Below, one piece after another: positions 1-11,600 of a stretch of 64,000 nt of DNA; within the stretch, counting starts at the first letter, position 1, and each line of letters opens with the position of its first letter. The DNA lies in assembly GCA_021613535.1 (NCBI GenBank), contig CP075496.1:13950001-14014000 (forward strand), written 5' to 3'. The translations under genes were made by a program, and so were the position numbers. The notes beneath the pieces were generated by a model. That model ran no database searches. It saw nothing but the letters and a program-made list of their open reading frames with translations, and had not been told where the DNA came from. The DNA is from Adineta vaga. Its lineage: Eukaryota; Rotifera.

Positions 1-304
1 AAAAAAAGTACTTTGAATAACAAGAATGTGTTTTACTAGAGGATATTTCATGTGAATAATCATGTTTTTATTTTGATAATTAATAGAATAAAAAAAAGAA
101 GAATTTGATGATTGTGTTTGGCTAATTTACTGAAGAGAAATTAGATATGTGCATAAAGTAGAAATGATTCGTGTTAATCGTTTATTAAGGAAGAAATTAT
201 TGTTCGATAAAATCGTTTTTATAAATGAAAAATTATGAATTGGAAATGAATTTCTAGAAGTAAAAATGATGAGAAAATGAAAAGATTTGGATAATAGTTT
301 TACT

Positions 305-1289
305 TTATCTTTTTTGATGAGTAGATTTTGTCGTTATTTTATCTATTTTATGTTGAGGAGAATAGAAGTCATCATCGGAAGCAGATGAAGAAGTGCTGGT
401 TTTACATTGTGGGACATTGGGTAGAAGATTATGAGCTGATTTATTTAAATCTGAATTTAATAAAGATTTTCTTCGTTTAATTATCAAAGAAGAAATTACT
501 TGGAGAAGGATGTTTTCCGTTTATAGGTGAGATTTGTAAAGTGGGATTTGAGGAAGAAGATTTTGATATAGATTTCTCTTTTTCATTAAGTTTGGATCCG
601 GTTGGAATAGTCGAGATTAATGGACTTTTACCTACACCATGCTGATCAGGAAAAGTATGATCTATATTATCAATTTGAGAAAATATTTTTAGAATTAATG
701 GAGTTTACCTGGTGATGATGGTTCATGATGAATTGATAAGTCTTTGTTCAGTTTTTGTTGATTTTCTTTCTTTTCGATGTTCGCATTAGATTGACTCAAT
801 TGTGATTCAGTTGAAGCGGTTGATGATGTCTGAGTTATTGGAGATAAGGGGAATAAATTTTCAATAAAATTTGATTCTGTAAGAAAGTATTTTCGAACGA
901 TGAAGAGATTCAATTTTGTTTACCTTTTGCAGTAGATGTTGTTTTCTGTGTTACATTGGATTTTATTTGTTTCAATGGAATATCTCGATCAGAATTTTCT
1001 GCGTTATTTTCAAGCGTGTTTTCGGAATCAGCTTGTTTCTTTTTTATATAAACTAGAGCAGCAAGTGCCATAACTGAGAGTAGAGCAAGGAATGGACCAA
1101 TGATCCACCATGGTGAGAAACCATTTTCCGTTGTACTCAATGGTACAGCAGCGTCTGCCATTGTACGTGGAGCAATTATATTAATAACTGGTGGTGAATG
1201 CGAAGCTGGTAAAGGTCGACTTTGTGGTCGATATATTGCATCAGGATGTGTTGGAATTGGTTCGTTTACAAGACCACTAAAGTGTATTT
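305..1289 (-). CDS. Single-pass membrane protein, C-terminal exons (start unresolved)
   Basis: Four minus-strand exons can be joined in one frame: about 1289-924, 876-709, 661-500 and 450-305. The introns are 47-49 nt, all GT...AG, and all joins are phase 1. The first exon carries a Pro-rich stretch, then a transmembrane helix beginning WWIIGPFLALL and a basic stop-transfer YIKKK. The remaining ~190 residues are a Ser/Thr/Lys/Gln-rich cytoplasmic tail ending STHQKR. The coding frame runs upstream of the first in-frame Met (1161) to an acceptor near 1277-1289, so either more exons lie upstream or translation begins at 1161 with a very short ectodomain. I found no upstream exon between 1300 and 1780. 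The layout resembles the end of a cell-adhesion receptor, but I do not recognise the family. Confidence 0.55.
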
Positions 1290-2178
1290 CTTAGATTTAA
1301 GAAGATAAAACTTTAGATCCAAACCTATTTCGTTTGAATCGATATCGAATGGACATGAACTAAATGTTCAACATACATCAGCACGATGATTTAATTTAAT
1401 AAGTGAAAGTTAATAAAGTAATCTTGATGTGAACTGAACAATAAGTTAAATCAAATCGAGATTAAATTATAGATAATGATATAAGAATCATGAATTCATT
1501 TAAACACAGTTGTTTTTTTAGAAATTATTATGAAAGAAAAAAATATTCGATTTATTATTTTATACCTTTAAACGAATATTTGAAAGGCGCGAACGTTAGT
1601 TATCAAAATAATATTTCATAGCGGGCAGGAATTCGTCTATTAATTTTCAGTTTTGCTTATAATTAGGAAAGGTTTCTCGTAGTTTCCATCGATTTCCAAC
1701 TTATGGATAAGCACAACTGATAGTTACATCGAGCGAAGAATTATTCAATGATTTTTGTTGTTCGTTTATTATAAAATGAATTTCATACAGAATTGAAAAA
1801 GTAATGAATATTCAATAGACGATATATGAAAATGAAAATCATCAAAAATAAACATTCAATAGAATAAAAATACAAAAATGAATAAACAAATCGAATATCA
1901 TCACAGTTCTTAGTTTTATCATACAAAAAAACATCAACGTATAATGAATATTTTCCAGAAGAATAGAGACAAAAGTCTTCAATCATGAACACCTTCTCTT
2001 CCGCAGACATAGCTCCAAAACCTAAAATAATCACAGATATAATTAATAAACAAATTGGAAGAATAGTTAACTCAAGTTGATGAACACTGTAAGTTATTAC
2101 AGATATAAGAGCAATTTCATAAACTGAGATATAGCTGAACAATCTTATGCATGTGTAGGAACAACTTTGCTCACACAC
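1290..2178. other. Non-coding or unresolved stretch
   Basis: No convincing gene. A minus-strand open frame at 1783-2178 is AT-driven and hydrophobic. Part of it (about 1984-2032) follows a good acceptor and could be an alternative last exon of the zinc-finger gene that ends at 2179, because a strong donor (G|GTAAGTG) overlaps that stop codon. Confidence 0.4.
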
Positions 2179-4060
2179 TTACCCAGGTTTTTTCTTTTGT
2201 TTCTTTATTAAAGGAGTATCGGGTTTATTGTTTATGACTTCGAATGTCTAGTGAAGATGTAAATATAATAAAAATAAGATGTAGATAATTATACATACTC
2301 CAGTTTCATGCCGAGCAACGTGTGCACGTATACGATGATTATTAGGCAGCGGTCGATCATAAATAATGGTTCTGCTTGGATCTTCGTTTGAGTCTTTGTT
2401 TCGTAAGTTTTCCATTGATGCTCTTTGATATCGTAAATTATCATCTACATATGAGAAATATTCATACAAATATCAAAAAATAGAATATTGTCTCTACTTG
2501 TTGATCCAAATTTTCGTGGTTTTGATAGATTTTCGTATGAACGATCGCGACTTCGTGATCGTCTGAAATCATTTTTATGATCGTGATTATCACGAGGAGA
2601 ACCATTTTCAATCAGTATACGTTCATCACTTTTAGAACGTCGCATTCCTTGTTCTCTTCGCTCAACACTATGATTAGACAAACATTTGCTGCATGTGTTT
2701 GATCGATATCTAGTTTTTCATAGTGAACTTCACGACGTGGTGATTCGAATTCTGGTTAAAAGACGTTTTCTGCTTACGATCAATTCAAATATGTATACAG
2801 TGAGCTTACTAGGTGGTATTGGATATTCATTATCTGGTTTTTCTTTGACTGGTAAAACAACAACTTGTCCTGGACGTGGTCTAACAATTCTACGTGCTTC
2901 TTTCATGTTGTGTGGATTTCTTGAACAATTTCTCTATTCAATACACGAAGTAAGACTTTATTCTAATGAAAAGGATTGTCACCATTGAATTACTTCGTGT
3001 GAAAGAAGTTGTTTTGCTTCGCACAATAGTTGACAATATTCACATGGAAGTTGTTCAGTGACTGGTTCTTTGCTCATGGATCTACAAAGAAAAATTCTTA
3101 AATTGACATTTGTTATTTATCAGAGACAAATACCGAGCACGATTTTTGTTTTGTTGTATTTCACGTTCTCGACAAGTTTGCTGAAAAGATCATTGATATA
3201 AAAGAGTGACTGATATGCATTTCACTTACTGTATGACTTGACCAATTCGGTAAATCAATGAGTTGATCACATATCTCACATGGAACATGTACAATACCAT
3301 TTGAAGGTGACCCTCGATTTTGATTTGGCTGAAATGGTTTTCGTTGTTGTTGTTGTCTATTGTTGATATTGGACGGATTTTGAAGACACTTATCCTACAA
3401 CGAGATTCTTCAAGATAGATAGACAATTGAGTTGATGTGATGAAATACTCGATGAATTGTATAATCAGCTTTTGCACATTGTTGTCGACAATATTCACAA
3501 TGGATTATCAGAGGTACTTGTCCTTCAATGTAATAATATTTCAATAGAAGAAAAATGTATGATAGAAGTTAAAATACATACTAGGATTTGCTTGCGGTGA
3601 TTGAATTCTTACATTTTTTTGTTGAGGATAATTTTCATCAGCAATATCTTCTCGTGAATATGGTCGATTACGATTTACAGGTGAATGTTGTGCGATTTGA
3701 ATTCTACGCTCATGTGGAGGAGTTTCGATATCATCGATGGAAGCACAATTATTTTCATAATGATAGGCAAAATGTGAACGTCGTATGAATCGTCGACATT
3801 TTGGACATTCATCAGTTTTATTTCCACAAATTAATAAATGCTGCTGTAAGACTGTTGATGTGGGGAAAGGATCTTCGCAAAATGAACATGTAAACGATCG
3901 ATTCGAACAGTTTGTTTTCTAGAAAGACACAATGATGATGAATAATAAATGAATGAAATGATTAAGAATCTACTTGATGTTTTCTGAAAGCTTGTTCGTC
4001 GAAGAATTCTTGTCCACAATGACATGCATAATCTAAGTTTTGATTATTATTGTCGGACAT
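2179..4060 (-). CDS. TRAFD1/XAF1-like multi-zinc-finger protein
   Basis: Exons on the minus strand: 4060-3974, 3918-3582, 3522-3449, 3394-3230, 3180-3134, 3081-2994, 2933-2810, then an exon around 2713-2500, one to about 2300, and a last one ending at 2179. The first seven join in phase. The start MSDNNNQNLDYACHCGQ is the first Met. Several C2H-C/TRAF-type fingers are visible: CHCGQEFF, FTCSFCEDPF, DECPKCRRF, IHCEYCRQQC with a partner Cys in the next exon, VPCEICDQL and LPCEYCQLL. The last finger's H and C are separated by an intron, which supports the splice. The pattern xPCExC recurs as in TRAFD1 (FLN29) and XAF1, regulators of innate signalling; a role here is inferred only. The tail is Arg/Ser-rich (RRSRSRDRSYENL). 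The junction near 2700-2750 does not keep frame in my hands, so a small intron or one-base error is possible there. Confidence 0.65.
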
Positions 4061-4567
4061 TACAAAATACCTTGAAAATAATCGATTGAATATTTCACAA
4101 ATCAAATGAATCTAAATCTAAATGAAAGTAACATTTTATTGTTTGTTGAACAAGTGTTAAAATTGTATATGTCCTTTATCTTTACGATAGAATAACACCT
4201 GTATTTGTAACATCTTTTTTTTCCTGACATTTAAATGAAGTTCATTCAAATTTGAACTATCAAAAAAAGATCTTTTGAAGTTAACTATATATGAAACTAT
4301 AGTTAGTCATGACTTTCATTTTCGAAGAGATTAGATTAAAAAAAGTATCAAAAAAAAAACAACGTAAAAAAATACTTGAAAAATAAAAGAACGGAAGAAG
4401 AGAGATTTTAATTTCTACCTGTCTCGTCTGCGATAAACATCACTCACATCATAAATTCAATGGGCAAGTAGTGGTGCAATAAAATCCAATTGGAAGGATT
4501 TTATTATATGAATGAAAGGAAAAAAAATCATTTTTTGGAAAGAGGTCACTCTTTGTCAAAATATTTA
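4061..4567. other. Intergenic stretch, no gene seen
   Basis: AT-rich, with A and T homopolymers. It is the upstream flank of the zinc-finger gene and the downstream flank of the next minus-strand gene. No RNA gene or repeat recognised. Confidence 0.5.
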
Positions 4568-5547
4568 TTACAAAGCTTCAATTGAGAAATCATAAGAATT
4601 GAAATCATCGATAGATGTCTTATAATAATCGATTTGATTATTAATAGATTGTATTTTTTCCCAACTAAATAATGACCCATCGAGACGATCTGCACGTTCA
4701 TAGAATATTTTAGCCCATTGAAGATACTGAAGCTTTTCAACTATTGATATTCTATCGAACTGTGAGATTTGACAAAGTTCTGCTCGATTGAAATAACTCA
4801 GCGCCAGATCCGAGTAATTCGTATTAATAATGTTTGATCATGATCGAACATTTGTAAACGATCAAGATAATCTAAACCCCATTGAAATTGATACCAATCA
4901 TTTCGTAAAATATAAATAAAGACGTGTTCAAGATGATTTAAAAGAGGAACAATATGACTTCCAACATCATTTGAAGTTATCAAAATAGTCACTGGACGAA
5001 AACCTGTTCGATTGATAAACTCAAGACATATTTCAATATCTTCAAATACTTTGAAATAACTCATTTTTGCTGTTTCAAATAGAGTTTGTTCATCACAAAT
5101 TGAAAGATCGATATCATCGGTGAAATAAGTTGTATCTATCGATGTTATATTATGAAATTGTTGTTTTAATAAACGATGATTCTCCGGTATACCGATATAT
5201 TTATCTAACCAAACGATTTGATGTTTTAATTGATTGAAATTTGTTGAAGGTAATGAAATAGATGGTTGTACTTGATGTTTAGTTCTGTTTCTCTTAGGAA
5301 TCATTCTACCAAAAATAGTAGCAACACTTGTTCTCGGTAATCGTTGTCGTAACCAATTAATGAATTCATCATCAAATTCTACATAAGTTTGAAATCGTTC
5401 GTCATAGATTTGTAAAATAAAGTATTTTATATTGATATTAAAAATTGTTTCAATACATAGAACAAGATCTTTATATAACAAACTATGATCGATAAAAAAC
5501 GTAGTAAAACGATTACCGAAATAAATATTGAAATTATAAGATGCCAT
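4568..5547 (-). CDS. PB1-like plus receiver-like protein of bdelloid type, one-base frameshift
   Basis: Starts MASYNFNIYFGNRFTTFF. Residues ~1-70 look like a PB1/ubiquitin-like fold ending in an OPCA-like acidic motif (LQIYDERFQTYVEFDDEF). The middle has IVWLDKYIGIPENHRLL, then a region with RPVTILITSNDVGSHIVPLL, the layout of a receiver/TIR-like alpha-beta domain that I know as a common, uncharacterised bdelloid family. The open frame stops at 4798 just after LLIRITR. The same protein resumes in another frame (DLALSYFNRAELCQIS) and ends at 4568 with SYDFSIEAL. One missing base near 4811 explains the break: either a young pseudogene or a sequence error. Intronless as read. Function unknown. 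Confidence 0.6.
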
Positions 5548-5921
5548 TAAAAGTATTGAATGTTAAGCAAACCCATAATAACACCCATGCTTTATCTTTC
5601 GTAATTTATAATAAGATTCGAATGAATAAATGACTACATTAACATGCAAAGTCAAATGTAAGAAACCGAATAAATATTATTATTGACATATACAATCACA
5701 TGGCGGGCACAGACCTTCTCTTTTCATTCTGTGTTCCTTTTTTTTCAAGCGAAAACAGTTATCGGTATTTTCGAGATTGGAAATAATGTTGCAGATTGGA
5801 AGATCGCTTAGCAATGTATTTGTGTATATACACAACTATTCTCTTATTCTTATGTTACAGTATACATTTGTGTAACAGATTTTCAAGAATTGGGTAGAGG
5901 TGTTTATAGAATATTGATCAA
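5548..5921. other. Intergenic region between divergent genes
   Basis: Shared upstream region of the minus-strand PB1-like gene and the plus-strand Rel-like gene. It contains a GC-rich core, ggcgggcac, at about 5702. A related gcgggc core occurs at about 1621. I cannot say that these are promoter elements. Confidence 0.4.
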
Positions 5922-7640
5922 ATGAACAATCGAGAATGTAGAATTAATGCCTGTGGTCGGACTAAATCCACTTGGTCATTTACGAGACAAACCACTAAAC
6001 AAGACTTCGATCAATTTCTTAAATCATGGATAAATACAAACGAATTGAAAGAATATGTTGTTCTATATGAAGACTATAAGAGTAAAGATAAAAGAATTTT
6101 GGATATTGATCAGCCAAATTTTCTCACAACACTCTTTGATTCTCTAAATACAACTATTGGTGTTCATTCATCGATGACTGATGTTGATTATATCAATATA
6201 TTTATTGAACCGAAAATACATAGTAATAATAGTCTGTTTTTCATGTATTTTTAAGTACGTTTATTTTTTCAGCAGATATATATCCAGAAGAATCATTACT
6301 ATCGCCATGTCTTCTATCGGCATATCGTAAGATCTCTTGTTCAATTTTAATTTCGCAAATATGTATATTTTGTAGAGACATTCTTTGAAAATCCGTTGGC
6401 ACAAGAAGATTTGCTCTGTCAAGAAAATTATGTCGATGGTTCTAAAGAAATAGATAATATGGCAAATACGATCGGTATATTAGATTAGTTTTATTTTCAA
6501 TCTTAATATGATTTATAGTTCCTTTGCATACTAATATTCTAGATACCTAGTTCTTAATTTCAATAGTTAAGTTTCTAGTTTCAAAAATACAAAACTCTCC
6601 TTTGAAAGAGTCTACTTCGTGACAAACCTTTTCTTTTATCCATTCCACTGAACAATATTAGAAAATATTTCATATAGATTATAATTCATCGACAAAACAA
6701 GTATCTCAATTAATTACATATCAGACAGAAGAAGTAGCACCAACAACAACGACGAGTGCAAGTAATTCAAGTCCAGATGTCGACCATATTCGCATGATTC
6801 TTGATGTTAATCCAAATCCTGGTAGAATGAGATATAAATCCGATGTTATACCGAAACGAAGTCTAGGAGAACGAAGAATCACAATACAACAAAAACCCAG
6901 TTACAGTCTATTATCTGATGAGAAAAGATCTGATCAAAAAGGCAAACATATTTGGCCTATCATTGAAGTTAGTAACTAAGATAATAAATTAATATAGATT
7001 ATAGTTTATTTTTATTATAGATTCCATCATCTGCAATTCAGTACATGCCTAATGGTGTTCCTGTTCGTTTACAAATAGCTGCAGTAATCGAGGAAAAATC
7101 GAATAATGAACGTATTTGGAAATTACATCAAGTTTGTGAATTCCATCATCCAGGTTACGATGGAACCTCTATTGGTGTTAATCCAATTGAAATCCTTTTA
7201 GACTCTGAAACAGTTCAACATCGACAATATACGTAAGATGATTTAAAGTATTAATATGATTTCAACTTTTACTCTTAGAATAAAAATCATCTTAGTTCGA
7301 AAACCGGGGATGATTGGTATCGATTCAAAAGGTCAAGAGTTTCATCGACTTGATGAAATGATGGCACAAAAACTTCATAGTGCTGAACATAGTGATAAAC
7401 TTATTCGATTAGCATTTGTTTTGAAAATAAATGAAGAAACGAATATGAAAACCTTCGGTGTATCTGATTTTATGGATTTTAGTATGTTATGAAAATAATC
7501 TTCTCTTTATATGATCGAATGGCTTCTCTTTAGAATCCAAAAGCAAAAATGAACAAGTCTCAATTCCATCCAAAACATGTTCCGAATGCAATCGAACAAT
7601 TCCAACGAAACAATGTGGAAAAAAAGTAAAATATATTTGA
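5922..7640 (+). CDS. Putative divergent Rel-homology-domain protein
   Basis: Seven exons join in frame: 5922-6222, 6273-6326, 6376-6474, 6678-6967, 7021-7232, 7279-7481, 7534-7640, giving 421 residues; every junction is GT...AG with matching phase. Residues ~1-190 are not recognised. From ~191 the order of elements parallels an NF-kappaB/Dorsal N-terminal Rel domain: a strand with RMRYKSD where Rel proteins have the DNA-contacting RxRYxCE loop; a strand ending WPIIEI; VPVRLQIAAVIEE with a His-containing loop; IKIILVRKPGMIG where Rel has the 'GIQCVKKKDI' strand; and DKLIRLAFVLKINEET where Rel has 'VRLCFQVF'. No ankyrin repeats or IPT domain follow. The tail has a CSEC...C cluster. The assignment rests on pattern only; a different beta-sandwich transcription factor is possible. 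Confidence 0.45.
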
Positions 7641-8699
7641 ATAATATTATTCAACACTAACACTGCTGAGAAAATACGTTCGAATTTTTGAATTCAAACT
7701 GATCTTGACAGTGATGAACATGTACTATAATTCGACATTGTCGTATCTGAGTAATATGTTTTGTTGCATGATCGATACAGATAAATATATAAAATATCTC
7801 AATTAATTGAACACTTACGAAAATTACTACAGACACGAAGCTATTTCGTTATTTGAATTGACCATTGAATAAAGTTGAAAGCAATAGATAGCCCTTCATT
7901 ATCTCTTATTGTCTGAGTTATTCCACTTGAATCGTAAATATTTCAACAGAAATTCGTTGAAGTTCTTCAAAATGAGAATGATAATATTTTCGCGCACATC
8001 ATATTCTTGAGTAATAGTGCCTGGCGAAATCCGTATCTTCACTCTCTCTCTCTCTCGCACCCTCACTTTTAGCACGGAAAATTGTTAGAGCATGATGAGG
8101 AAGAGCAGAATGTGAACATGTATTTATTACAAATGAACAAAGAAAGAAAAGACTGACATTCTCTTTACTCATCGCTGTAGATGCGATTATATCATCATTC
8201 GAAATTTCTTGAAAAATCTTTTCGACATTTTCGGTTCAACGGACTTTTCCTCTAATAGAAAGAAAACAATTCAGTACATAATTTCCATGGAAAATTAAGA
8301 TAATCATCAAGAGATATTTCTATTTATTTTCACTTTTCAAGAATTATTTTATCAGTAAAAATGTCGCTGAGACATTTATTATTCGTAACATAACAAACTA
8401 GATTTCGAATCAAACATTCGCAAGCCGCTGATGTACTTTATTACAAAAAGTTTTAGTATTACAATAAACATTGACATCAGTAGAAGAGAAAAACAAAGAC
8501 ACACACACGCACACACACACACACAGATTATTTGTGTTATATTAACAATGATATGACAATGTGAGTTTATTGAACAACAACGAGTAGTTTTTTTTGTAAG
8601 AAAAAAAAACATGTGCAGTGAAGAGAGAAAAAAAAGAGAGATTAACTTCTACGAAAATGAGAAAAAGTAATAAAGAAGACGAAAAAAATTGAGAATTAT
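7641..8699. other. Convergent intergenic region
   Basis: Lies between the 3' ends of the Rel-like gene and the RasGAP gene. It holds a short CT-repeat near 8040 and a CA microsatellite at 8499-8526. A minus-strand open frame at 8379-8612 is an artefact of that repeat. No gene seen. Confidence 0.5.
8499..8526. repeat. CA microsatellite
   Basis: Alternating ac dinucleotides with one g interruption, in the 3' flank of the RasGAP gene. Confidence 0.9.
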
Positions 8700-11600
8700 T
8701 TATCTTATCTCATGTTCCAGATGTGAAAGAATAGATAGATTATCAATCTCATCATCTGCTGAGATTGAAGGTTTACTATACAAAAAAATAAAGTTATTTT
8801 CACTATTATCATCGAGACAAAAATTTTTTTCTTGAGGTCGACAATCACCATCAATATCTTCATCATCAAAATATTCAAGATTGTTTGTGACATTCTTTTC
8901 ATTAATTAAATAAATTAAATGCCGATATTCTTCAATTTGTTCATTCGATCGATTTAATTCATCACGAAGTCTAAAGAGAATAAGTGATTTTTATTTCGAA
9001 GAAACAAAAAAAAACAAATTCGAAAACATGCAAATAAACATCAACAACAACAATAAAAACACATGCAATTGATAATCATCATTAGGATGAAACCCACCTG
9101 TTTGTTATACAACTGTCTCATGCGAGCAGAGCCTGAGAGAGAAGAAGAGAAAGAGAATAATCGTGCAAAATCAATAATGATTAGAAAAAAGGGTAACTAA
9201 ATTTTCTTTCTTTACCCAGATTAAATCTAAGATTTCTAAAGAATAATTCAACTTACCGTTCGGCTTGTTTTTCACATTCCATTCGACGACATTTTTCTTC
9301 TTGATATAGATTTAACATTGGAGAACGTTGTGGAAGTACTAAATCCTAGAATGAAATTCATGTTTTTCTATCAACTAAATTCTATAATTAACATTACTTT
9401 ATTTGATGAACTGTGACTTAATGCTTTCACACCCATTTTAGGTGGTGGTGGAATATGTTGTGTTGAAAAATTTGTTGGTCTTTTCATAATTCCATTCGAA
9501 TCATCATTCGTTTTTATACAATAATACGTTGTTGAACTTTTATTTGGCATTGGTGTCGAAAGATTTGATGATGCTAAACTCTGTGTACTACGTGTCATAT
9601 AACTATTATTTAAAACAAATAATGGCTGTTGTTGTTGTTGTTGTTGTTGTAATGATTGTCGACTAGTTGAATGAATCAGAGATGTTGAGGAAGATTCTGG
9701 AAGAGATTCAATACAAAGACTATTGATAAAATAAAGTGCTTTTTTAGAATCAGTTTGAGATTGATTACGACGTTGTGAATGTTGTTGTTGTTGTTGTTGT
9801 TGTTGATCATCATCATCATCATCATTATCAGATAAATCACTTGGAAGTTGTTGTTCATCTCGTTTGAGCATTTGATGATGATGATTAAAAAGTGGATTTT
9901 TGAAAGACAATGGTGTACGAATATTTTCTTTATTGAGATTTTCAACTGTTGTAATTGTTGGCGATGTTGAAATTGAATGATAACCTTGAGATGAACCATT
10001 TGTTGTACCTGTACCGGTAATTGATAAAGATATTTGACTACCATAAGGATCATGAGATTGTTTATCTGAACGAATGGAATATTGTTCGGAAGGTGTTGAA
10101 TGATGATAAATATGATGATGATGATGATGTAAATGAATTTGTGTACCATTATTTGATGTTGATGAATAGAATATTTTAATATTAGTTAATTCATGAAGAA
10201 CATATTCTAATTCATTTAATGTTCGACGAGTATTTACATCAATTTGTTCAAAAAGATCAGCAAGTGTTGAATGAAGAATAGAATATTCTCGGCCTAATTA
10301 AAAAAAAACGAATTGAAAAAGAATTTTGAATGAAATCTATTCGAAAATAAACAAACCTAAATCAATATCACATTTATCATCATGACAAATGTTATTCAAA
10401 TTTGATGATCGTGGTTCATCATAATCATGATCAATTGTCTAAATTGAAGAATATTCAAAAAGGAAAATTTTCTCTTTTATAATAACTTACAGAAATATTC
10501 GCTAAAAATCTTCGCATATTATCCGATTCTTTTCCAACAAAATCATTCATAAATTTCATATAAGATTCTTTTGGACCAAATCTTTAAGAAATCAAAATCA
10601 AAATGAATCTGAAAATCGAATGAAAATAAATCTTACTTGGAGAAATTTGCTAATGTTTGTAAAGTTTTCGCAATTAAAGTTAATTTTCTCGATGATTTTT
10701 CATTAGGATATTCTATTTCAAAAAACAAAAGGTAAATGAATCATTTAGTTTCAATTTCTAATTAATTACCTTGAGTTAAACCAAATAAATTCGGTGAAAG
10801 AATTGCTGGACAAAGAAAACGAAGAAAAACTGAACCACTAATTAAATTAAACATTGTTTCATCCGATGATGAAAGTTGTCGAAGTTTCCAAAAAATTCGT
10901 TTTAATTCCCTAAAAATGAATTTCAATTTACAATCTTTATAGAAAATAATATTTACTGAGGAAATAATAAATGTGATTGTTGAATTTCCAACCAAATCTT
11001 TTCACATAAGAATCTCAAAGTAATTTGATTTCGTTCTAAATTTTGTACATTTGATACTCGACCAGGATCAACTTCTAAATCGAAATCATTGGACGTTTTT
11101 GACGAAACAATATCAGTTACAAATCGTGTTAATGTTTCACGTAAATATGTATCACCAATTAATTTCATATAAGCTTCCATTGATTTTGTTGCAATGGAAT
11201 TACCACGAAATGTTAATGTATTATCCGGTGTTGAGAGAATTTCTGCTTGAACAATATCAACAAGAAATGAAGTGGAAAATGACAATGATTGAGCAATACG
11301 AGTTAATGATGTTGCTTAAATAAATAAACATTAGATAAAAAGATGATTATCTTTCGATATGTTTACTTACCAATTTCATCTTTATCTCTTAGACTAATAT
11401 GTGGTTCGAGTATTCGAATTAATCGAAGATAATCTCGTCGAATATACTACAAAAAAAAAAGAAATGAATTTTTAAATTTTGAAGAAAATTTTTGATAATA
11501 AAACGAACTTCTTGTAGATGTGAATAGGATTCAATGGGTAAGATTTCAATTGCTTGATATTTTGCTTTAATACGAATATTAAATGAACCATCTTGTAATC

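Noticed and set aside
1783-2178. 131-residue hydrophobic minus-strand open frame
   Set aside because: AT-driven composition, uses a non-ATG start region, and contains an internal splice acceptor; at most a small part could be an alternative last exon.
8379-8612. Cys/Val-rich minus-strand frame
   Set aside because: It is the translation of a CA microsatellite and T-runs.
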